22,547 nt of DNA from a bacterium (lineage in GTDB: Bacteria; JALSQH01). Below, piece by piece: positions 15,791 to 22,052 of the stretch. The notes under the pieces were generated by a model. That model ran no database searches. It was not told the DNA's origin and saw nothing but the letters and a program-made list of their open reading frames with translations. Where the stretch lies: the NCBI GenBank assembly GCA_026985515.1, contig JALSQH010000263.1:1-22547 (forward strand), read 5' to 3'. A program made the position numbers and the translations under genes. Position 1 is the first letter of the stretch; each line of letters opens with the position of its first letter.

Positions 15791-17521
15791 GTGAAGCTGA
15801 AAAGTTCTGTTCTGTTGCTTACAATTTTAACAATAATTATAAACAGCTGTGGAGAGACTTCTGAAAAAATAATCTTTCCCCAGGGGGTAGCATCCGGTGA
15901 CCCCACTCCTGAAAGCATCATTATCTGGACAAGGGCGGTTCCATCAGAAGAATCCAGTGTGATGGTAAATTACCAGATTGCAAGGGATCCTGATTTCAAA
16001 GAAATTGTTAAATCAGGCGTTGTCACAACCTCAATTGAAAGGGATTACACCATACATGTTAAAATTTCAGGGCTATCTCCCTTCACCCATTACTATTACA
16101 GATTCATATCAGGTAAATACACTTCTCCCACGGGAAGAACCCTCACTGCACCAGCTCCGGATTCTGATGTACAGGTAAAATTCGCCGTTGCCTATGGACA
16201 GTCGTATGTTGGAAGATACTTCAAAGCCTATTCCCTTATGCTCACCAGGGACAGCGACATTGACTTTGTACTTTTCCTGGGAGATTATGTTTATGAGGCT
16301 ACATATGTAAAGGATGCAATTGTTCCAACACCCGATAGATTTCTCAAATTTCCAGACGGAGGAATGATTATATCCTCCGGTTACTATGGAGCAACCAGAG
16401 TGGCATGGACCCTTGAGGACTACAGAACTCTGTACAGAGTATGGAGAAGTGACCCAGATCTGCAGGAGATTCACAGAAACTTCCCATTTATCGTTATGTG
16501 GGATGACCATGAATTTGCAAATGATTGCTGGAGAGACCATGCGGAAAATTTCAATGGAAGAATAGGGGACGAGAATGAAACCGAAAGGAGGGAAGCTGCC
16601 ACAAGAGCCTTTTATGAATATATGCCTGTGGATGTGGAGTATCATCCAGAAAAAGGTTATCCCGATGATATAACCCTGTACAGGAGCTTCAGATATGGGA
16701 AAAATGTTGAAATCTTCCTGACCGACCAGAGATACTACAGAGACCCACCAGCAATACCACCCGGACCGGTAAATCTTGAAACTGGTAAAATAATGGCAAA
16801 CAATATTCTGGGAGCGAGAATTCTTGTCCCCAAAGAAGCTTATGATTCCATCGAGAGTAAAGCCAGACCCACCATGCTGGGGCACAGGCAACTCAACTGG
16901 TTAATTTCAGGCATAAAAAACTCCACTGCAAAATGGAAGGTGATTGGAAATCCCACCATGTTATCACAATTCCTCATAGATCTCAGAAATTATGATCTGC
17001 CTCCCAACCTGAGAAAATTATTCTACTTTAAACTTGACCAGTGGGATGGATACAGAAGTGAAAGAAGGTATCTTCTGAAAGAGCTTGAAGGAACAGAAAA
17101 TGTGGTTTTTCTAACCGGAGACCTCCATGCCTCAATAGCATCCCCTGTTTATGTTGATTACGATCTACCTGTTACACCTGTTGCTGTGGAATATATGGGA
17201 CCAAGTATATCTTCAGTCTCTCTCCAGGAACAGTTAAAGGCGGCTCTTGATTCCTCACCTCTCCTTCAAATTGTTGGAAAAATTTCCAGACTAAATCAGA
17301 TTATATCAAGTAGTGAAGAAGTTGTTCTAAGAAGCAACCCATACTTTAAATTTGTAGATCTGTCTGATTATGGATACGCTGTCGTCAGTTTCAGTGCTGA
17401 AAAACTCACGGTCGAGTTTGTGTTATTTAGAGATGTCTTTTCAGGTAAGATCCCGGAAAATTACAGAGTGGTGAGGTTTACCACCCCTGCAGGGAGTCAC
17501 GAAATTTTACCCCAACGGTAA
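15791..17521 (+). CDS. phoD: PhoD-like metallophosphatase lipoprotein
   Basis: The 576-residue protein starts with a signal peptide ending in IINSC, a lipoprotein site at Cys20. An N-terminal PhoD domain (FPQGVASGDPTPESIIIWTR) is followed by the metallophosphatase core: GDYVYE at 164-169, MWDDHEFANDCWRDH at about 236-250, TDQRYYRD, and TGDLHAS near residue 445. Such enzymes cleave phosphodiesters or phosphomonoesters outside the cell membrane. The usual ScQ motif ahead of the core reads AYGQ at 134-137, so the cysteine that contributes to the metal site in Bacillus PhoD is replaced by Gly136. The start is GTG with no ribosome site, directly downstream of a TATAAT box. No Pho-box-like repeat is seen. 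Confidence 0.87.
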   Translation: MKLKSSVLLLTILTIIINSCGETSEKIIFPQGVASGDPTPESIIIWTRAVPSEESSVMVNYQIARDPDFKEIVKSGVVTTSIERDYTIHVKISGLSPFTHYYYRFISGKYTSPTGRTLTAPAPDSDVQVKFAVAYGQSYVGRYFKAYSLMLTRDSDIDFVLFLGDYVYEATYVKDAIVPTPDRFLKFPDGGMIISSGYYGATRVAWTLEDYRTLYRVWRSDPDLQEIHRNFPFIVMWDDHEFANDCWRDHAENFNGRIGDENETERREAATRAFYEYMPVDVEYHPEKGYPDDITLYRSFRYGKNVEIFLTDQRYYRDPPAIPPGPVNLETGKIMANNILGARILVPKEAYDSIESKARPTMLGHRQLNWLISGIKNSTAKWKVIGNPTMLSQFLIDLRNYDLPPNLRKLFYFKLDQWDGYRSERRYLLKELEGTENVVFLTGDLHASIASPVYVDYDLPVTPVAVEYMGPSISSVSLQEQLKAALDSSPLLQIVGKISRLNQIISSSEEVVLRSNPYFKFVDLSDYGYAVVSFSAEKLTVEFVLFRDVFSGKIPENYRVVRFTTPAGSHEILPQR

Positions 17522-17528
17522 ATCCCTC

Positions 17529-17557
17529 TTGACATTCCAATCAATTTTTCCTACACT
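17529..17557 (+). promoter_or_regulatory. Strong promoter of the acyl-CoA dehydrogenase at 17606
   Basis: TTGACA (17529-17534, perfect) and TACACT (17552-17557) are exactly 17 bases apart. The predicted start lies inside the inverted repeat that follows. Confidence 0.65.
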
Positions 17558-17585
17558 TAATAAGTAAGTAAAGACTTACTTATTA
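17558..17585. promoter_or_regulatory. Perfect 12-bp inverted repeat, probable repressor operator
   Basis: The arms TAATAAGTAAGT (17558-17569) and ACTTACTTATTA (17574-17585) are exact complements separated by AAAG. The repeat directly follows the -10 box and covers the expected transcription start, the classic place for a repressor to block initiation. Each arm contains AAGT twice. Size and position fit a TetR-family acyl-CoA-responsive regulator, by inference. In RNA it would form an AU-rich hairpin just ahead of the ribosome site, an alternative role. Confidence 0.65.
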
Positions 17586-17605
17586 AAATTTAAAAGGAGG
17601 TTGTT

Positions 17606-18778
17606 ATGGCTCTTGACTTCAGTTTAACACCTGAGCAGGAACAGATAATGGAAGCAGTGAGAAAATTTGCAGAGAAGGAGATATCTCCCGGAGTCATTGA
17701 AAGGGATATCAAAGGAGAATTCCACTGGGAAGGATGGAAAAAAGCTGCTGAATTTGGACTGACGGGTATGCCCATCCCCGAGGAGTATGGTGGTCAGGGT
17801 TACGATGTTATAACCACAATGGCTGCCATGGTGGGTCTGGGAAAAGGATCAAAGGATCAGGGATTCAACCTCTCTCTTGGGGCCCATCTTGTGATATGTA
17901 CAATTCCCATCTGGCAGTGGGGAACAGAGGAGCAAAAGAAAAAATATCTGCCCAAACTGGCATCTGGTGAATGGATCGGTGCCTTTGCCCTCACGGAACC
18001 AAATGCCGGTTCAGACGCCTTTGCACTGAGGACAAAAGCGGAACCAACACCTGATGGAAAGTACTACATACTCAATGGTACCAAGATGTTCATAACAAAC
18101 GGACCAATTGCCAATGTTGTCCTTGTGGCTGCAAGAGTTGGAGAAGGAAAAGGTGCTCAGGGTCTGACAGTTTTTATTGTTGAAACAGGCTATCCCGATT
18201 ATGTGGAAGGTTTCTCAGTGGCTCAGAAACTTGACAAAATTGGAATGAGGACCTCTCCCACAGGAGAACTTGTTTTTGAGGATCTGAAGGTTCCAGCTGA
18301 GAATGTTCTTGGTGGAGTGGGAAATGGAGCCATGGTTCTCATAGACACACTTACATGGGAGAGAAGTCTCCTGATTGCGCCTGCCATAGGCAGTATGGAG
18401 CTTGGTCTTGAAAGGGCTATTAAATACTCTCTGGAAAGGTACCAGTTCGGTAAACCCATTGCCAAATTTCAGGCAATACAGCACAAGATAGCAATGATGA
18501 AGGTTTACCTTGAGGCAGCAAGGTGGCTGGTCTACAAAAGTGCATGGTTGAGGCAGCAGGGGATTCAATCAGTCCTTGATGCTTCTATTGCCAAACTTTT
18601 TCTATCAGAAGTGGGAATTAAAATGGCCCTCGACGAAATTCAGATCCATGGTGGATATGGTTTAATCAGAGAATATGAAGTGGAAAGAGGTTTGAGAGAC
18701 GCACTCCTTGCATCCATAGGGGGAGGTACATCAGAGATACAGAAAACAATCATAGCAAGAACACTTCTTGGAATTTAG
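17606..18778 (+). CDS. Acyl-CoA dehydrogenase, isovaleryl/long-chain type active site
   Basis: The 390-residue flavoprotein oxidises acyl-CoA to enoyl-CoA, passing electrons to an electron-transfer flavoprotein (not in this window). It has the full three-domain layout: an N-terminal helical domain, the beta domain with ALTEPNAGSDAF and TNGPIANV, and the C-terminal helical domain with QFGKPIAKFQAIQHKIA and GGTSEIQ. The usual catalytic glutamate in the E-G-T-S-E motif is Gly373. Glu252 in TLTWER sits where isovaleryl-CoA and long-chain dehydrogenases keep their base. The substrate is therefore likelier branched, long or aromatic than short straight chains. The ATG follows AAAGGAGG (17593-17600). 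The gene has its own promoter and operator. Confidence 0.93.
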   Translation: MALDFSLTPEQEQIMEAVRKFAEKEISPGVIERDIKGEFHWEGWKKAAEFGLTGMPIPEEYGGQGYDVITTMAAMVGLGKGSKDQGFNLSLGAHLVICTIPIWQWGTEEQKKKYLPKLASGEWIGAFALTEPNAGSDAFALRTKAEPTPDGKYYILNGTKMFITNGPIANVVLVAARVGEGKGAQGLTVFIVETGYPDYVEGFSVAQKLDKIGMRTSPTGELVFEDLKVPAENVLGGVGNGAMVLIDTLTWERSLLIAPAIGSMELGLERAIKYSLERYQFGKPIAKFQAIQHKIAMMKVYLEAARWLVYKSAWLRQQGIQSVLDASIAKLFLSEVGIKMALDEIQIHGGYGLIREYEVERGLRDALLASIGGGTSEIQKTIIARTLLGI

Positions 18779-18779
18779 C

Positions 18780-18806
18780 CCCGTTACCAGGGAAGGGTAT
18801 GACGGG
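18780..18806 (+). terminator. Hairpin after the acyl-CoA dehydrogenase, possible terminator
   Basis: CCCGT-TACC (18780-18788) pairs with GGTA (18796-18799) and ACGGG (18802-18806), leaving a two-base bulge. A T-rich stretch begins eight bases later, so it is an imperfect terminator. It lies between convergent genes. Confidence 0.35.
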
Positions 18807-18816
18807 AGGGGGGATT

Positions 18817-19704
18817 TTATTTTTCTTCAATAAGAAAATTTAGAGGGTTGACGGGAACTCCGTTGACCCTAACTTCATAGTGCAGGTGTGGACCGGTGCT
18901 CCTTCCAGTGGAACCAAGCAGCCCTATTACATCCCCTCTGTTTACATGGTCGCCCTGCTTGACCAGGATCTTCTCAAGATGTCCAAACACCGTAGAGATC
19001 CCATATCCGTGACCCAGGATAATCACATTTCCATAACCCCTCGCCCAGCCGGCATAAAGGACATATCCTTCCGCAGGTGCCTTTACAGGAGTCCCGGGAG
19101 CATTTGCAATATCAACACCCTCATGAAACTGAAGGGTGTGAGTAAAAGGAGAGATTCTGTAGCCAAAACCAGAAGTAATCCACCCCTTAACAGGCCATAT
19201 GGAGGGTACGGAAGTTAAGTAACTGAGACGATCGTGGAAAGCATCTATTACACTCTCAAGATCCTTTTTGATTTCATCGTAGTAAAGTCTTGGGTCTGAA
19301 AGAGAGTCGTCTATTTCTGAAACAACCCTGCTTTCAACATTCAGGTTATCCTCCTGGGCTCCGTCACCCCTTGCCACCGTATCACCAGAAACCACATTCC
19401 AGTGTACAAGCTTCTTAACCCTTTCTGCAAAATTTCTGAGGGTTATCATCTCACCCTTCATAACTTCGGTATGTTTCTGCAGTCTGCTGATAATCAGTTT
19501 AAGTTCCGCGTTCTTTCTGGATAAACTTTCATTTACCGAATAGTATCTGTAAAGGGAAATCCCGAAAACCACCGCTGATACTGAGAGAAAAATCAGTAGA
19601 AAAAACAGAGACTTAATAAGAAAATATTTTCTTCTGTCAAAGGAAAATTTTACTTTTCTGCCCTTTTCAAGATCAAAAACAACTACTTCCACTCTCTTTT
19701 TCAA
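18817..19704 (-). CDS. Membrane-anchored M23 peptidase (murein endopeptidase type)
   Basis: The protein has 295 residues from the TTG at 19704: a short basic cytoplasmic part, a transmembrane helix at about 27-52, a coiled-coil-like stretch to about 100, an acidic linker and a C-terminal M23 domain. The zinc site is complete: His194 and Asp198 in HEGVD, and His273-Leu-His275 in GPHLHYEV. It would cleave peptide cross-links in peptidoglycan or act as a division or shape factor. A GTG at 19785 is in frame but overlaps the crotonase stop and lies upstream of a promoter (19730-19758). GAGGT (19710-19714) fits the TTG. It lacks LysM domains. Confidence 0.87.
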   Translation of the reverse strand: MKKRVEVVVFDLEKGRKVKFSFDRRKYFLIKSLFFLLIFLSVSAVVFGISLYRYYSVNESLSRKNAELKLIISRLQKHTEVMKGEMITLRNFAERVKKLVHWNVVSGDTVARGDGAQEDNLNVESRVVSEIDDSLSDPRLYYDEIKKDLESVIDAFHDRLSYLTSVPSIWPVKGWITSGFGYRISPFTHTLQFHEGVDIANAPGTPVKAPAEGYVLYAGWARGYGNVIILGHGYGISTVFGHLEKILVKQGDHVNRGDVIGLLGSTGRSTGPHLHYEVRVNGVPVNPLNFLIEEK

Positions 19705-19729
19705 ATCCCACCTCTCTTGCACTTTTAAA

Positions 19730-19758
19730 AATAAAACACAAAACGGCTCATTTGTCAA
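19730..19758 (-). promoter_or_regulatory. Promoter of the M23 peptidase gene
   Basis: On the minus strand, TTGACA (19753-19758, perfect) and TTTATT (19730-19735) are 17 bases apart. The start near 19723 lies 19 bases upstream of the TTG at 19704. Confidence 0.5.
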
Positions 19759-19781
19759 GTATTCATCAGAGAAAACAGAAT

Positions 19782-20564
19782 TCACTCCTTTTTATCAGAG
19801 AAAAACTGCTTTTCCATTTCTCTATGACGCGGTGAGTCCCATAATTCTGCAAACAACTTTCTCTCCAGCAGGAATGCCTTCTCAGGTGTTCTACTGGAGT
19901 AATCATAAATTATCTGCTTGTAATATCTGATAGCATCCCTGTCGCTACCAGATAGAGAGGATATTATCTCAACTGCCCTCTTTTCCGTTTCATTCACTCC
20001 AACAAGAAAATCAACAAGACCTATTTCATGGGCAAATCTACTGTTCACAGGGGCACCTGTGGTGAGCAGGTAGAGGGCTCTGGAAGGACCAACAATTTTA
20101 TCAAGACGGGTGGCACCTCCCCATCCCGTTATAAGGCCAAGTTTTACCTGCTTGAACTGAAAAACCGCATCGCTTCCCGCGATTCTCATATCAGCAGCAA
20201 GAGTTAACTCCGCTCCACCTCCAATAGCATAACCCTCCACGGCAGCAATTATAAGAAGAGCCCTCTTCTGCCAACCACTCAATTTTTCCCCGTAATATCT
20301 GGCCATCTCGTAACCCTTCTGATAATCATCAAGGGATAGAAAATATTTGAGGTCACCACCCGATGAAAAATACTCATGAGAAGTGGAAGAAATCACCACT
20401 CCATATTTCCCCTCTTCTTCTGCCTTCTTCACAACAAGATCAATTTCATCCAGCATATCCGGATCAATGGCATTTTTCACTTCCGGTCTGTCCATCTTCA
20501 CAATGTAGTATTCTTTCCCCTCTACCAGTTTGATTCTGCTGAATTCATACGAGGTCAAACTCAT
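19782..20564 (-). CDS. Enoyl-CoA hydratase/isomerase (crotonase) family protein
   Basis: The 260-residue protein has both oxyanion-hole segments of the crotonase fold, EYFSSGGDLKYF (64-75) and GYAIGGGAELTLAADMRIA (111-129). Glu119 matches the first hydratase glutamate (rat Glu144). The second (rat Glu164) aligns with Gln139 in FQFKQVKLG, so normal hydration of enoyl-CoA is uncertain; isomerase, decarboxylase or thioesterase-like chemistry is possible. The ATG at 20564 overlaps the end of the dehydrogenase gene by 20 bases, with AGGAGG ten bases ahead of it. It is thus coupled to the acyl-CoA dehydrogenase and probably acts on its product or a related acyl-CoA. Confidence 0.88.
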   Translation of the reverse strand: MSLTSYEFSRIKLVEGKEYYIVKMDRPEVKNAIDPDMLDEIDLVVKKAEEEGKYGVVISSTSHEYFSSGGDLKYFLSLDDYQKGYEMARYYGEKLSGWQKRALLIIAAVEGYAIGGGAELTLAADMRIAGSDAVFQFKQVKLGLITGWGGATRLDKIVGPSRALYLLTTGAPVNSRFAHEIGLVDFLVGVNETEKRAVEIISSLSGSDRDAIRYYKQIIYDYSSRTPEKAFLLERKLFAELWDSPRHREMEKQFFSDKKE

Positions 20565-21702
20565 GTTTCACCAACCTCCTTCCTATTATCAATCTCTGTA
20601 TTTCACTTGTACCCTCAATAATCGTCATCAATCTCGCATCCCTGAAGTATCTTTCCACTGGAAATTCCTTAGTGTAGCCAAAACCACCAAAAACCTGAAC
20701 GGCGTCCCGGGTTACCTTCTCCGCCACTTCTGTGGCAAATAATTTTGCCATGGATGCCGCCTTGGCATAATCCATTCCCATATCCTTCTTCCACGCCGCC
20801 TTGTAGATCAGCAACCTCGCAGCTTCAATATTTACTGCCATATCCACTATCTTATGCTGAATTTCCTGAAAATCGTAAATCTTCTTACCAAATGCTACTC
20901 TGTCCTGTGCATACTGGTAGGCAGCTTCATATGCGGCAATGGCTATACCAAGAGCCCTTGCAGCAACAACTATTCTTCCATCATTCAGAAGATGCATGAC
21001 AGAGTAAAAACCTCCCTCATCAGGACCGAGTCGGTTTTCCTCAGGTATAACACAATCTTCAAAGATCAATTCAGCTGTAGGGGAGGGATTATTCCCCAGT
21101 TTTCTGATTATTCTTCCAATTCTGAAACCTGGAGTCCCCTTTTCAACCAGAAACAAACCTATTCCCTTATATCCTTTGGAGAAATCTGTCTGAGCAACGA
21201 GTGTGATAACATCGGCTATGGGTCCATTGGTCACAAGAGTTTTTATGCCATTGATAATGTATTTATTCCCCTGCTTTTTCGCAACAGTTCGTATGCTTTT
21301 CAGATCAGAGCCTGCGGATGGTTCAGTGGAGGAAAAGGCAAAGATTTTCTCCCCTTTCATGGCAGGAATAAGATACTTCTGCTTCTGTTCCTCCGTACCG
21401 AGGTGAAGAATTGCTTCAGTTCCTATGGAAGATTGCACAATGAGAGGACCTGCGATTCCTGAATTTATTCTGCCAAGTTCTTCTGCATAGATGGCGAATG
21501 TAACCATATCCAGGCCTGCCCCACCATATTCAGGAGGATAGGTTATTCCCAAAAGTCCAAGTTCTCCAAATCTCTTAAAAAGTTGAACGGGAAATTCACC
21601 TTTTTCCTCTGCTTCCTCCACATAAGGAAGAACTTCCTTTTCAAAGATTTTTCTGAACTGCTCTTTGTAAATCTTCTGCTCTTCAGTTAACTTGAAATCC
21701 AT
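20545..21702 (-). CDS. Acyl-CoA dehydrogenase, short/medium-chain type
   Basis: The 385-residue flavoprotein has the standard dehydrogenase layout: AFSSTEPSAGSDLKSIRT and TNGPIADVITLVAQ in the middle domain, then VAFGKKIYDFQEIQHKIVDMA and VFGGFGYTKEFPVERYFRDAR in the last. The catalytic glutamate is in the usual place, Glu363 of IIEGTSEIQ. The plus-strand paralogue at 17606 has glycine there, so the two enzymes use different active-site plans and probably different substrates. The ATG at 21702 has a GGAG-rich site (21707-21715). The crotonase gene follows with a 20-base overlap. Its promoter overlaps the 3' end of the nucleotidyltransferase gene. Confidence 0.94.
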   Translation of the reverse strand: MDFKLTEEQKIYKEQFRKIFEKEVLPYVEEAEEKGEFPVQLFKRFGELGLLGITYPPEYGGAGLDMVTFAIYAEELGRINSGIAGPLIVQSSIGTEAILHLGTEEQKQKYLIPAMKGEKIFAFSSTEPSAGSDLKSIRTVAKKQGNKYIINGIKTLVTNGPIADVITLVAQTDFSKGYKGIGLFLVEKGTPGFRIGRIIRKLGNNPSPTAELIFEDCVIPEENRLGPDEGGFYSVMHLLNDGRIVVAARALGIAIAAYEAAYQYAQDRVAFGKKIYDFQEIQHKIVDMAVNIEAARLLIYKAAWKKDMGMDYAKAASMAKLFATEVAEKVTRDAVQVFGGFGYTKEFPVERYFRDARLMTIIEGTSEIQRLIIGRRLVKHEFDLV

Positions 21703-21723
21703 AATACCCTCTCCTGGTTTTTT

Positions 21724-21757
21724 AATTGATTATAATGTCAATTTTTCTTTCTGGCAA
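21724..21757 (-). promoter_or_regulatory. Promoter and inverted repeat ahead of the dehydrogenase-crotonase pair
   Basis: On the minus strand, TTGCCA (21752-21757) and perfect TATAAT (21729-21734) are 17 bases apart. The arms AATTGA (21724-21729) and TCAATT (21738-21743) flank the -10 box and may form a regulator site. The -35 half lies inside the upstream coding sequence. Confidence 0.6.
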
Positions 21758-22052
21758 ACAGTTCCGGGTATTTTTCCCGCAAAAAGTGCAATTCCTCATC
21801 TCTATTTTTCAGCCCCTTTTCAATTTTCGCAATTTGCAGAGACCTCAAAATCTCCCCAAATACAGGACCCGGCTTCAGTCCCAGCTCAATTAAATCTTTT
21901 CCAGTTATTTCGGGTCGCTGATATCTCCACCTCCTGAGATATTCAGATATTTTCCTCCTGACATCATCCTCCGATACACTGAATATGTACAGCAGATATT
22001 CAACAGGAACATCCTTCAACTTAACAGTCAGCTCACCCGGAGAAAGGTTCAT
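21738..22052 (-). CDS. tRNA nucleotidyltransferase/poly(A) polymerase, C-terminal segment in a shifted frame
   Basis: The 104-residue frame begins MNLSPGEL and contains ISEYLRRWRYQRPEITGKDLIELGLKPGPVFGEIL, the conserved C-terminal part of long-type bacterial tRNA nucleotidyltransferases. It continues the upstream segment but in another frame; its ATG shares one base with the upstream stop (TGATG) and no ribosome site precedes it. Either one base has been lost from a single gene (an added base near the junction restores a continuous frame), or the tail is made separately by reinitiation at TGATG. A canonical -1 slippery site is not present. I favour a frameshift or sequence error, but the domain-boundary position keeps a coupled split open. 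Confidence 0.65.
   Translation of the reverse strand: MNLSPGELTVKLKDVPVEYLLYIFSVSEDDVRRKISEYLRRWRYQRPEITGKDLIELGLKPGPVFGEILRSLQIAKIEKGLKNRDEELHFLREKYPELFARKKN

Noticed and set aside
16109-16891. Minus-strand open frame of 260 codons opposite the phoD-like gene
   Set aside because: Antisense to conserved PhoD motifs; composition is unlike a real protein and no start signal is present.
20854-21462. Plus-strand open frame of 202 codons opposite the second acyl-CoA dehydrogenase
   Set aside because: Shadow of a conserved coding sequence with no initiation signals.
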